A DNA stretch of 64,000 bases, taken from Paracoccaceae bacterium. GTDB lineage: Bacteria > Pseudomonadota > Alphaproteobacteria > Rhodobacterales > Rhodobacteraceae. Position numbers and translations under genes: made by a program. Numbering within the stretch: position 1 is the first letter of the stretch; each line of letters begins with the position of its first letter. Below the pieces are notes generated by a model. It did no database searches, was not told the origin of the DNA, and saw only the letters and a program-made list of their open reading frames with translations. The stretch covers positions 62,001-126,000 of the forward strand of contig JASBTX010000002.1 of assembly GCA_030148225.1 (NCBI GenBank). The letters run 5' to 3'. Below, in pieces: positions 1 to 8,419 of this stretch.

Positions 1-1
1 C

Positions 2-157
2 GAGATCGCCATGTTCCTGCACGACAAGAACAGCACCGATCGGCTCGCGTCATGGTTTGAGAAACAATTCGGGCGTTGCGATGAGGGCCTGCCCGACGCG
101 AGCTGGCCGCGCCGGGTGGTCGAAGGCGTCTTCAGACTGGGGGCCCCGGTTCTGTGA
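2..157 (+). CDS. C-terminal tail of an upstream gene (partial)
   Basis: The frame is open from the window edge to a TGA at 155-157 and encodes about 51 residues starting EIAMFLHDKNSTDRLASWFE. The next gene starts with a GTG that overlaps this stop (GTGA), which shows that this is the coding frame. The fragment is too short to name. A phospholipase D family protein often precedes an endonuclease/exonuclease/phosphatase gene in related bacteria, so that is a possible identity, but no HKD motif lies inside the window. Confidence 0.55.
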   Translation, partial: EIAMFLHDKNSTDRLASWFEKQFGRCDEGLPDASWPRRVVEGVFRLGAPVL

Positions 158-870
158 AACACGACGGCCTTCGCATCGCATCCTACAATATCCGAAAAGC
201 CGTCGGCACGGACCGCAAACGCGACCCCGACAGGATTCTTCGGATCATCAGCGAACTGTCAGCAGACGTCGTCGCCCTTCAGGAAGCCGATCGCCGGCTT
301 CCGCCGCGCCGACCGGCGCTTGACCGCAAGGCGCTACGAGAGCGCACTGGCTTGATGCCCGTCGAGTTTGAGCATGGACGGGATAGCCTTGGCTGGCATG
401 GGAACGCGATCCTTGTTCGCCCCGATATCAAGGTCCTGGACCGCGCACATTTCGACTTACCGGGGCTTGAACCACGCGGAGCCGTCTCCGCAGTATTGGA
501 GACGGGCGGATCGTTGATCCGGGTCATTGGCGTTCACCTCGGACTGTTGCGTCAATCGCGACGTGCCCAACTCAGCCAATTGTCGGAATTTCTCAATGAC
601 GGAAGTGACATCGCGACGGTTATCGTCGGGGATTTCAACGAACGCTCTCTATCGGTCGGGCTGGGTCGGTTGCGACCTGATTTCACCATCTTCGACGCGG
701 GGCCGACATTTCACAGCCGGCGCCCGACCTTTGCGCTGGATCGCTTTGCGTGCTCCCAACACCTCAAGCCCGGCATCGTCGGGGCTATGACGACGGGCGA
801 AGCGGCCCTCGGGTCCGACCACCTGCCCGTTTTCGCCGAATTTTCAACTGCGACGGATGAAGCGAAATAA
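154..870 (+). CDS. endonuclease/exonuclease/phosphatase family protein
   Basis: This 238-aa protein has the metal-dependent phosphohydrolase fold shared by exonuclease III, DNase I and inositol phosphatases. Visible motifs in order are RIASYNIR near residue 9, the metal-binding glutamate in ALQEAD near 42, VGDFNERS near 154 and the catalytic GSDHLPVF near the C-terminus. The start is a GTG that overlaps the stop of the preceding gene, implying translational coupling. No signal peptide is seen. The family is broad, so nucleic acid and phospholipid headgroups are equally possible substrates; pairing with a phospholipase-D-like gene would favour a lipid role, but that pairing is only suspected. 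Confidence 0.85.
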   Translation: MKHDGLRIASYNIRKAVGTDRKRDPDRILRIISELSADVVALQEADRRLPPRRPALDRKALRERTGLMPVEFEHGRDSLGWHGNAILVRPDIKVLDRAHFDLPGLEPRGAVSAVLETGGSLIRVIGVHLGLLRQSRRAQLSQLSEFLNDGSDIATVIVGDFNERSLSVGLGRLRPDFTIFDAGPTFHSRRPTFALDRFACSQHLKPGIVGAMTTGEAALGSDHLPVFAEFSTATDEAK

Positions 871-992
871 CGTAGCCCGCCAGGTACGCACCAGGGCATG
901 TCGCCTACTCAGGAATGGCGAAACCTGGATTTTCTGTAATTTGCCCGCCCTCCGCGCGTCTTCTATTTTAAATAAAATGTTCGGAGATCGGA

Positions 993-2090
993 ATGCGCGT
1001 TGAAAAATCGGTCATTGTCTTGCAGGGCGGCGGTGCCCTTGGTGCCTATCAGGGCGGCGCGGTGGAAGCTTTGTCCGATGCCGGTCGGCCCATCGACTGG
1101 GTCGCCGGAATTTCCATCGGTGCGATCAACGCGGCACTGATCGCCGGGAATACACCGCAGAAAAGAGTTTCGGCGCTAAGGGATTTCTGGGAAATGGTCT
1201 CGTCCTCCTCTGCCCCGGTGGGCATGTTTGATGGCGTGTTTCCGCGGGGCTGGCTGAATGATCTGAGTGCGGCCGGTACAACTATGACCGGCGTTCCCGG
1301 TTTTTTCCGGCTGCGTCTTCCGCCTGCCGGTCTCATGCCGCCAGGCACGGAGGGTGCGCGCAGTTTTTACGACACCGCACCGCTTCGTGACACGTTGCTG
1401 GACCTGGTCGATTTCGACTTGCTGAACGGGGGCGCGATCCGCCTGAGTGTCGGTGCTGTCAATGTCGAAACCGGCAACATGACCTGGTTCGACAGTGCCG
1501 AAACCGAAATCAGACCGGAGCATATCATGGCGTCGGGTGCCCTGCCCCCGGGCTTTCCAGCCATCGAGATCGACGGCGCGCGGTATTGGGATGGTGGTCT
1601 GGTTTCCAATACGCCGCTGCAATACGTCCTCGATGAGCGGATGCCGGCCGATGATCTCTGCGTGTTCCAGGTTGATCTGTTCAGTGCGCGCGGGGCTGTC
1701 CCGACATCTATCTGGACGTCGGAGGCGCGCGAGAAGGACATCCGGTATTCCAGCAGAACCCGTTTCAACACGGACATGATGCGACGGATACACGAGACCC
1801 GCGATGCGGCGAAGCGTCTCTATGACAAACTGCCGCCTGAACTGAAGAACGATCCGGACGCCAGGGCATTGGCAAGCGGCAACGCGGACCCGCGCGTCAC
1901 GATTGCCCACCTCATCTACCGCCAGACCAGATACGAGCGGCAATCCAAAGACTATGAGTTTTCACGGCGCTCGATGCTGGACCGCTGGGCGGCAGGAAAG
2001 TCCGATGTAGAAAGGACTTTGGCGCATCCCCAATGGGAGGCAAGACATCACGCCGCAACGCGCGTCAATGTCTTCGATCTGGCCGAATGA
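993..2090 (+). CDS. patatin-like phospholipase
   Basis: This 365-aa protein is a serine acyl hydrolase of the patatin family. The glycine-rich oxyanion loop QGGGALGAYQGG lies at residues 11-22, the nucleophile elbow GISIG at 39-43 (Ser41) and the catalytic aspartate in WDGGLVSNTP at Asp200. About 150 residues follow the catalytic core, as in the subfamily that carries a DUF3734-type C-terminus. In many proteobacteria this subfamily sits beside 3-hydroxybutyrate dehydrogenase and acetoacetate decarboxylase; here acetoacetate decarboxylase follows after a 163-bp gap. A role in lipid or polyhydroxybutyrate turnover is inferred from that context. The substrate is unknown. Confidence 0.9.
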   Translation: MRVEKSVIVLQGGGALGAYQGGAVEALSDAGRPIDWVAGISIGAINAALIAGNTPQKRVSALRDFWEMVSSSSAPVGMFDGVFPRGWLNDLSAAGTTMTGVPGFFRLRLPPAGLMPPGTEGARSFYDTAPLRDTLLDLVDFDLLNGGAIRLSVGAVNVETGNMTWFDSAETEIRPEHIMASGALPPGFPAIEIDGARYWDGGLVSNTPLQYVLDERMPADDLCVFQVDLFSARGAVPTSIWTSEAREKDIRYSSRTRFNTDMMRRIHETRDAAKRLYDKLPPELKNDPDARALASGNADPRVTIAHLIYRQTRYERQSKDYEFSRRSMLDRWAAGKSDVERTLAHPQWEARHHAATRVNVFDLAE

Positions 2091-2253
2091 CCCGGTGCCA
2101 AATGGACACGCCGGTCTGTGTCGAACCCCTGCCCTCAAGCCGGTATTCGGGGATACCGCTCTATTGTTGAACTGGTTCGATGCGGCAACCGACGCCTATC
2201 ACAAAAACGATCCAAGCGTCGAAATTTCCCTTTAATGAAAGGCTCCGTCAATC

Positions 2254-3006
2254 ATGAAATCCTCTGACGTCCTCAGGAACGCATTCGCGATGCCGTTGAC
2301 CAGCCCATCCTACCCCAAGGGGCCCTACCGGTTCGTCAATCGCGAATTCTTTATCGTAACCTATCGCACGGACATTGAGGCCCTGCGCGCCGTGGTACCG
2401 GAACCTCTGCAGGTGACCGAACCAATCGTCAAATACGAGTTCATTCGCATGCCGGACAGCACCGGGTTCGGCAACTATACCGAAAGCGGCCAGGTCATCC
2501 CGGTGGAATACCAGGGCCGCAAAGGTGGCTATGTCCACGCCATGTTCCTCAATGACGACAGCCCGATTGCAGGTGGCCGCGAGATATGGGGCTTTCCCAA
2601 GAAACTGGCCGAGCCGCGGATGCGGGTGGAAAAAGACACGCTGGTCGGCACGCTGGATGTCGGGTCGGTTCAGGTCGCAAGTGCCACCATGGGCTACAAG
2701 CACCGCGCGCTCGACCATGACGTCGTGACCAAGGCACTGGCTGCGCCCAGCTGGCTCCTCAAGATCATCCCCGATGTCGATTGCTGTGGCCCGCGCATTT
2801 GCGAACTGGTCGAGTACTATCTTGAAGAGGTGACGATAAAAGGTGCCTGGGAGGGACCGGCCGGGCTTGAGCTGCACAGCCACGCCCTCGCCCCCCTTAC
2901 GGACCTTCCGGTGCGCGAGGTCATCTCGGCAACCCATATCCTGACCGATCTGACACTGGGCCTCGGGAAGGTCGTGCATGACTATCTGACCGAGGCAGAA
3001 CCATGA
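2254..3006 (+). CDS. adc: acetoacetate decarboxylase
   Basis: This 250-aa cytoplasmic enzyme decarboxylates acetoacetate to acetone and CO2 through a lysine Schiff base. The signature [14 protein letters not shown] lies at residues 108-121, with the Schiff-base lysine at Lys116 and its neighbour Lys117, matching the Lys115/Lys116 pair of the clostridial enzyme. Length is normal for the family. An AAAGG about 10 bases upstream of the ATG may serve as the ribosome-binding site. It follows the patatin gene, a pairing seen in polyhydroxybutyrate and ketone-body clusters. Confidence 0.93.
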   Translation: MKSSDVLRNAFAMPLTSPSYPKGPYRFVNREFFIVTYRTDIEALRAVVPEPLQVTEPIVKYEFIRMPDSTGFGNYTESGQVIPVEYQGRKGGYVHAMFLNDDSPIAGGREIWGFPKKLAEPRMRVEKDTLVGTLDVGSVQVASATMGYKHRALDHDVVTKALAAPSWLLKIIPDVDCCGPRICELVEYYLEEVTIKGAWEGPAGLELHSHALAPLTDLPVREVISATHILTDLTLGLGKVVHDYLTEAEP

Positions 3007-3071
3007 AACGTTCAATTCGCTATGACGGATCAAACGAGTCTTTGAAAATTGAAAGGATTATTGACGTGAAC

Positions 3072-3763
3072 CTACAAGACAAAACCCATCGTGGTTTCAA
3101 TCGACCTGCCACCCCGGACGGCGGCCAGTGAAGCCCCGTTGCCGGGATGCGCAACGATCAGACGCTCACCCTCGGCATCGACGCCGTCCCGGGCCATCGC
3201 ACCAACGATGTATTCGTAGCTGAGCCCGTGATAGCCGCAGCGCCGAAGCTCGGGCGTCTCGATCTCGAGCGGCAGTCCGGTCATCTGCGCCACCCGCAGC
3301 AGACCGTTGTGAAAGGCGGTGTCAAAACAGGCGATCTGCGGCAGGTCAGGCCGCCGGGCCGCGATGGCATCGATCCCGGCGAAGTTGGCGGGCAGATGCA
3401 GAGGTGCGAGCGGGACCAGATTGCGCAGTCGCGCAAAAAGGTCAGCAGTGACTTCTTCAGGGCAATCGCAATCAGGTCCGCCATGGGCGACACGGTGACC
3501 AACGGCGACCGGCAGGGCCGCAAGGCGGTTTGAGATGACCTCGGCGACTACGGCACCGCGTGCGGCGCGATGGTCCGGAAATGCGCCGTCTCGTTCCGCG
3601 TCTTCCGCGGTGCCGGTCGCGGTCAACGTGAACTTGGCGGCATTGGTCCCAATTCCTGAAACCACCCGCCGGCAATGCGTGTACCGCCTTGCGCCGCGTA
3701 AATTAGAACGAACTTGAGACTGGACGAACCCGCGTTCAGGATCAGGATCGTAGGGCGATGCAT
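3072..3763 (-). pseudogene. ackA: acetate kinase remnant, frameshifted and C-terminally truncated
   Basis: The N-terminal frame (ATG at 3763) has the acetate-kinase phosphate-binding start ILILNAGSSSLKF, then runs out of frame near the codons for AGGW. A one-base shift at about 3660-3666 restores the family sequence VSGIGTNAAKFTLTA and continues through GHRVAHGG, FDTAFH and CGYHGLSYEY. The gene stops at 3072 directly after TTMGF, which corresponds to the family motif followed by TPLEG; roughly 160 residues of a normal 400-residue protein are missing. Two independent lesions make a functional kinase unlikely. Acetate kinase, phosphate acyltransferase and DUF3141 genes often sit together in Rhodobacterales; no phosphate acyltransferase is present here. 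Confidence 0.88.
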
Positions 3764-3764
3764 A

Positions 3765-4004
3765 TTAGCTTTGCCCGTCGTCCTTACGCCGTTCCGGCGC
3801 AGGGGACTTGTCTTCATTATCGGCGGCATCGGAATCGTGGGGCTCGTGCCCGTGCCCCACATGACTGTCCGATTTGTTTCGCCCGCCACGGCCATGTCCG
3901 CCGCGACCGCCGCCATGCCCCCCGTGGCCGTGTCCGAAGAGATGCATCGCCAGCATACCGCCGACAAGCAACAGGATCAGCCAGTTATCTACAAGCCATT
4001 GCAT
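3765..4004 (-). CDS. DUF2933-type small membrane protein with His/Gly tail
   Basis: This 79-aa protein has one N-terminal membrane helix (QWLVDNWLILLLVGGMLAM) followed by a His/Gly-rich segment (FGHGHGGHGGGRGGHG) and a charged tail. The pattern matches DUF2933 proteins, which recur in copper- and heavy-metal-resistance clusters. The ATG at 4004 is chosen because AAGGA lies 7 bases upstream; a GTG at 4007 is in frame as an alternative. It follows the DUF3141 gene by 3 bp and its stop lies 1 bp before the acetate-kinase remnant. Metal binding by the His-rich stretch is inferred. Confidence 0.75.
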   Translation of the reverse strand: MQWLVDNWLILLLVGGMLAMHLFGHGHGGHGGGRGGHGRGGRNKSDSHVGHGHEPHDSDAADNEDKSPAPERRKDDGQS

Positions 4005-4007
4005 CAC

Positions 4008-5795
4008 TCATTCCTTCGCTTGATTTACGAACCCGGTGCCCGGTGCGTAGAGCGCCTTGAAGAGCACCGCGATGGCGTGATCGCGTGCGACACGCATCGC
4101 GCCAAGACTGGCCCCGATCTGCGCCATTGCCTCGCGTTCCGCTTTCAGTCGGGGATCATCGTCCGGCAAAGGCGCACGGACCGGGCGGATCGTGTCGGCC
4201 ATCGCCTGCACGGCACCCATCCACGGGTTGAAGTGTGCCGAGAACATGAGCCGGCTCCAGCGCATCGGATGCATCGCGCGCAGAGCCTCCGCAGATTGGG
4301 GCGTGGTGATTGCCCTCGCCCACGGACCGAGGAACAGGTCGTAGGCCGCCTCGCCCGTCCGGGAGACTTGCGCCACATTTCTGAGTGCGTCCTCGGGGTG
4401 CACCTCGCCGATTTCAGACACTTCGCGCGGCTCGAAGCTGACCGAATAAGCAGGCTTCTCGCAGTCGGGATCGCCGGTCGGATTGTCGATTTTCATCTCG
4501 TAGAGGCCTGGTTCAAGCGTCTCAATCTCGTGGAGGCTTTCGAGGATCGCGCGATGTTCCAGCCGCGCCACTGATGCCGAGACAAAAATGCCAAGATGCC
4601 CGACATGGGGGTTGATGAGATAGACAATCCGCTGTCCTGCGGCCTTCAGCGCTTCCGTATCGGCATAAACCTTCGGGATCCAACCCAGTGCCTGCGCCGG
4701 TGGGGTGATATTGTCGCCCTCGGAGGCGAAGATCACGATCGGATTCTGGATCCGCTGCAGATCAGCGGTGCAGCCATCGCAGACCCGCATCTCGCCTGTT
4801 TCTAGTTTATTGCCGATGAAGAGGTTCTCCGTGATCGCGAGAATTTCCTCGCGGCTCAGCGTGTAGAAACCGTTCCACCAGCGCTCGAATTCCAGGAACC
4901 GCTCGCGCTCGTCGTCGATATGCGAGAGGAGATGGGCGTATTTGTCCCAGATCGCCTTTTCCGGCTGCAGGTTCTCGAAGTTCTGCGCGAGCCACGCGCC
5001 GTCGAAGCGTCCGTCGCCAAAGTCCGCGATCATGTGCGCAGCCCAGCTGCCCCCGGCGAGCCCGCCCATCATCCGCATCGGGTTGGTGCCGGCCTCACCG
5101 GCCCAGTAGGAGAGCGGCGAACCATTCAGGACAATCGGTCCAGAAAGCCCATGGCAGTCAGCTGCCAGAAGTGTGATTGCCCACCCCGCCTGGCAATTGC
5201 CATATAGTATGGGTGGATGGTCCGGGTGCCGTTTGGCGATTTCCTCGACGAAGCGGCGCAACGCATGGTGCACATCGGCGAGGGTTTGCCCCTGTTCGGG
5301 TTCGGGGAAGAACACGACGAAGTAGACCGGGTGGCCCTCGTGCATCGCAATGCCCACCTCGCTGTCGCGCTTGAAGCCGCCGATGCCCGGGCCGTGGCCG
5401 GCGCGCGGGTCAACGACGATGACCGGCGGCTTGGCCATGTCGACGCAATCGTCCCAACAATCGTCACCGATCTCGGTGATCCTGAGGAGTGCGTAGTTCG
5501 CGGGCGTCTCGAAACGCCGGGCGTCGAGGAGGGTTTCGTATTTGAAATCCAGAAGTGGTGGCATCCCTCGCCGCTCGTGCTCGATCATGTTGTCGGCACG
5601 CTCGCGCAGCGTGTCAAGGAACAGGACCCAGCGTTCAAACAGGTCCCGAGGATATGTCGCGGCGGTGGCTGTCGACTGTTCGATCTGAACCATCTTCGGC
5701 TTATCGGCCATAGTGCTGCTTTGGTTGGCCTTAGAGACGACGGGTTCTGACGCTAGCGACTTGAGTGTCCGTTTGGGGGATTTGGTCTTGGCCAT
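4008..5795 (-). CDS. DUF3141 family alpha/beta-hydrolase-like protein
   Basis: This 595-aa protein resembles the DUF3141 family, which is related to polyhydroxyalkanoate synthases. The nucleophile elbow is YGNCQAGW near residue 200, a Cys-type box (GxCxG) as in PhaC rather than a serine lipase box. FASEGDNITPP and NPHVGHLG further on supply the likely Asp and His. A Lys/Ser-rich N-terminus of about 40 residues precedes the domain. The start is the ATG at 5795, which overlaps the TGA of the upstream gene (TGATG) and has GGAGAG about 7 bases upstream. Activity is unproven in the family; association with acetate-kinase-type genes suggests short-chain acyl or polymer metabolism. Some family members are longer at the C-terminus. 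Confidence 0.8.
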   Translation of the reverse strand: MAKTKSPKRTLKSLASEPVVSKANQSSTMADKPKMVQIEQSTATAATYPRDLFERWVLFLDTLRERADNMIEHERRGMPPLLDFKYETLLDARRFETPANYALLRITEIGDDCWDDCVDMAKPPVIVVDPRAGHGPGIGGFKRDSEVGIAMHEGHPVYFVVFFPEPEQGQTLADVHHALRRFVEEIAKRHPDHPPILYGNCQAGWAITLLAADCHGLSGPIVLNGSPLSYWAGEAGTNPMRMMGGLAGGSWAAHMIADFGDGRFDGAWLAQNFENLQPEKAIWDKYAHLLSHIDDERERFLEFERWWNGFYTLSREEILAITENLFIGNKLETGEMRVCDGCTADLQRIQNPIVIFASEGDNITPPAQALGWIPKVYADTEALKAAGQRIVYLINPHVGHLGIFVSASVARLEHRAILESLHEIETLEPGLYEMKIDNPTGDPDCEKPAYSVSFEPREVSEIGEVHPEDALRNVAQVSRTGEAAYDLFLGPWARAITTPQSAEALRAMHPMRWSRLMFSAHFNPWMGAVQAMADTIRPVRAPLPDDDPRLKAEREAMAQIGASLGAMRVARDHAIAVLFKALYAPGTGFVNQAKE

Positions 5796-6079
5796 CACGC
5801 TCTCCGTTCAGCAAAGAAGTTGAACAGCGGCCCGAAGATCAGCGCGACGAACCAGCCGTATAGCAGGGTTTCGGAGACACCGAGGGCGTAGCCTCCGAAG
5901 CTGATGCCGTCGACCCATGGCAATAGGGGGATCCAGAGGCTGGTCATGCTCTGGCCCGGAAAGACCAGATCAAAAACGACGCAGATGGTGTAGGTGATCG
6001 CGAAGAAAATGCCCAGGCTCCAACCCAAGGCTTGGATCGGGATGCGCGCCGCGCGGGGTGTTTCGCCAATACTGGTCAT
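5795..6079 (-). CDS. DUF5676-type membrane protein
   Basis: This 94-aa protein has two predicted membrane helices, around residues 17-38 (LGWSLGIFFAITYTICVVF) and 67-90, and ends YGWFVALIFGPLFNFFAERRA. This pattern matches the small DUF5676 membrane family, often found near metal-resistance genes. An upstream in-frame start at 6109 exists, but the ATG at 6079 has AGAGG about 7 bases upstream and gives the usual length. The stop overlaps the DUF3141 start. Function is unknown. Confidence 0.75.
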   Translation of the reverse strand: MTSIGETPRAARIPIQALGWSLGIFFAITYTICVVFDLVFPGQSMTSLWIPLLPWVDGISFGGYALGVSETLLYGWFVALIFGPLFNFFAERRA

Positions 6080-6135
6080 GTCGAGACCTCTATTTGTCAC
6101 GGAGCGCATTCAGTCGCGCTTCCTAACAAAGACGC

Positions 6136-6165
6136 CCGAAACCTGGATGCATTACACGGTTTCGG
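6136..6165 (-). terminator. hairpin downstream of the EamA transporter gene
   Basis: CCGAAACC and GGTTTCGG form an 8-bp perfect stem around a 14-base loop, 18 bp past the stop of the minus-strand transporter gene. Only a short T-rich stretch follows on the minus strand, so termination is plausible but not certain. Confidence 0.45.
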
Positions 6166-6182
6166 CTGTTTGGCTGCGCAGA

Positions 6183-7088
6183 TCAATTCGCAGAGGCATC
6201 AGCCGTTTGGGTGGATTTGGGGCGATCCATATTGGTCATGGCGACACCGACAAGTGTCACCAGAATGCCCAGCCCCGTCAGAAGTCCTATGGACTCCCCG
6301 AAAAAGGCCGCGCCCATGGCCAGCCCGAAGCCGGGAACCAGAAACGCAAAGGCGTTGGCGCGGCTCAGGTCGGTTGTTCGAAGGATCTCGCTCCACAGCC
6401 AGTAGGCAAGCGACGTGCCGAACAGACTAATCGCAAGCAATATCAAAACGAAATCCAGTGTAATCGTCACCGACATCGGATCTTCGTACAGAAATGCACC
6501 CAACAGAAGGGGAACCCCGCCGATCAGCATCTGGCTTCCCATCGCGATTATCGCATCCACACGTCCCGCCAGTGCGCGGATAAGGACGTTGCTGATGGTG
6601 ATGCCAAGGGCAGCCAAAAAGATATAGGCGGTGCCGAGCCCGAACGCTCCTCCCGCGGGGCCCTGAAGTTGCGGGGCAGCGATCAGGACAATGCCGACAA
6701 ATCCCAATGTAAGCCCCGCCTTGCCGCGCCCACCCAACCGCTCACCCAGCATAGCGATGGCAACAGCCGCGGCCATCAGCGGCTGGGTGTTTGCCAGCAC
6801 CGTCGCCAGTCCGGGTGAGACAAATTCCGACGCCATGAACATGCCGAGAAATCCAAGCGATGTCGCGCCGATACCGATTCCGACGATTCCGAACCACACC
6901 CTCTTGCCCCGCGGCCAGGGTCGGCCAAGCATCACCCCAAGGACCACAAGCGCCGATCCGGCAAGAAACGCACGCATTGCCGCGAAGGTCAGATGCGGCG
7001 CATAGGCGAAACCCGCCACGATGAGCGGGAAGCAGGCTGCCCACAGAAACATGACCAGAATGATCAGCGAGGATTTGCGGAGGGTCAT
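6183..7088 (-). CDS. EamA/DMT family transporter
   Basis: This 301-aa inner-membrane protein has ten hydrophobic helices arranged as two EamA repeats, the hallmark of the drug/metabolite exporter superfamily. The first repeat begins SSLIILVMFLWAACFPLIVAG and the second contains ALGITISNVLIRALAG. The start overlaps the stop of the upstream cyclopropane-synthase gene by 4 bp, so it is co-transcribed with it. The transported compound cannot be told from sequence. Confidence 0.88.
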   Translation of the reverse strand: MTLRKSSLIILVMFLWAACFPLIVAGFAYAPHLTFAAMRAFLAGSALVVLGVMLGRPWPRGKRVWFGIVGIGIGATSLGFLGMFMASEFVSPGLATVLANTQPLMAAAVAIAMLGERLGGRGKAGLTLGFVGIVLIAAPQLQGPAGGAFGLGTAYIFLAALGITISNVLIRALAGRVDAIIAMGSQMLIGGVPLLLGAFLYEDPMSVTITLDFVLILLAISLFGTSLAYWLWSEILRTTDLSRANAFAFLVPGFGLAMGAAFFGESIGLLTGLGILVTLVGVAMTNMDRPKSTQTADASAN

Positions 7089-8419
7089 TCGGCGGCGACC
7101 TTGCGGGTTCTGCGTGCGTCCCGCTTCACAATATCTGCATCCTCCTCGCCGCTCAAATCAGGGAGATACTGTTTCGACGCTTCAATGTAGTCGCGTGTCA
7201 CCGGAACGGCGTCCAGGCGATGTGCAAGCTGAATCTGGAAGACGACCAGATGGTTATGGCGAAACCCGGCTTCACAGGACGCGAGGTAAAACTCCCACAT
7301 CCGGCAGAAGCGTTCGTCGTAAAGCGCTACCGCCTCGTCCCGCCGCGCCATGAACCGGTCCCGCCAGGCCTTGAGCGTGTCGGCATAATGCAGGCGAAGC
7401 ACTTCGACATCCGCGATGACGAGGCTCGCCCGTTCAATCTCCGGGACGATTTCAGACAGCGACGGAACATAACCGCCCGGAAAGATGTATTTGGATATCC
7501 ACGGGTCGGGCGCTCGCGGCGGGCGGGCGCTGCCGATCGTGTGCACCAGCGCCACGCCGTCGGGATCGAGCAGGTCCGCAATCTTGGCAAAATACGCGCC
7601 GTAATGCCCGACGCCGACATGCTCGAACATGCCGACCGACACGATCCGGTCAAAGCGGCCCGTCTGGTGGCGAAAGTCGCGCAGATCAAAGCGGACCCGG
7701 TCATCCAACCCGTCGCGCCGCGCCTTTTCGGCTGCGTATTTCTGCTGATCCACCGACAGCGTGACCCCGGTCACCTGCGCGCCAGACGCACGGGCAAGGT
7801 ACGTTCCCAAACCACCCCAGCCGGACCCGATGTCCAGCACCTTCTGTCCCGGCAACACGCGCAGCTTGGCCGCAATGTGGCACATCTTCTGAACCTGCGC
7901 GGCTTCAAGACTGTCTTCGGGTGTCTCGAAATAAGCGCAGGAATACTGGCGTTCGGGGTCGAGGAAGAGATCATAGAGGCCGTCGCCCAGATCATAATGG
8001 TGGGCAACATTCCGGCGCGACCGCGAAACGGGATTGTACATTGTGAACCTTCTAAGTGTCCTTCTCAGCCGGTCGCGGAATTGCCAGAGCCATGGCACAC
8101 GGGCGTCCTGGTAGTTCTCCAGACATAAGGAGATGAGGCCGTAAATGTCGCCCTTATCGACAGACAGTCCACCGTCCATCCAAGCGTCACCCAGAGCGAC
8201 GTCCGGCTGGAACGCAATCCGGCGCAAGGTCGGCCAATCATGGATCGTGATCGCAGTCGTGGGGTTTCCCGTGCCGTATCGCCTGATCTCACCATCGGGC
8301 AAACATACTTCCAGCGTCCCGGTCTGGATCAATCTGCGCAGTGCGCCATCCAGAAGCCAGAGCGCAACCGGCGCGCGTCGGCCCGGCTTCGTGGCGCGAA
8401 TGTTGAGTTCGTGTCTCAT
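7085..8419 (-). CDS. cfa: cyclopropane-fatty-acyl-phospholipid synthase family protein
   Basis: This 444-aa enzyme is of the type that methylenates unsaturated fatty acyl chains of membrane phospholipids using S-adenosylmethionine. Visible features are YDLGDGLYDLFLDP, the substrate-site motif QYSCAYFE near residue 160, the SAM-binding VLDIGSGWGGLG near 195 and FDRIVSVGMFEHVG near 260. Length is usual. The gene overlaps its neighbours on both sides by 4 bp, forming an operon of FAD oxidoreductase, synthase and EamA transporter. Related enzymes that make other modified lipids share the fold, so the product is inferred. Confidence 0.92.
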   Translation of the reverse strand: MRHELNIRATKPGRRAPVALWLLDGALRRLIQTGTLEVCLPDGEIRRYGTGNPTTAITIHDWPTLRRIAFQPDVALGDAWMDGGLSVDKGDIYGLISLCLENYQDARVPWLWQFRDRLRRTLRRFTMYNPVSRSRRNVAHHYDLGDGLYDLFLDPERQYSCAYFETPEDSLEAAQVQKMCHIAAKLRVLPGQKVLDIGSGWGGLGTYLARASGAQVTGVTLSVDQQKYAAEKARRDGLDDRVRFDLRDFRHQTGRFDRIVSVGMFEHVGVGHYGAYFAKIADLLDPDGVALVHTIGSARPPRAPDPWISKYIFPGGYVPSLSEIVPEIERASLVIADVEVLRLHYADTLKAWRDRFMARRDEAVALYDERFCRMWEFYLASCEAGFRHNHLVVFQIQLAHRLDAVPVTRDYIEASKQYLPDLSGEEDADIVKRDARRTRKVAAE

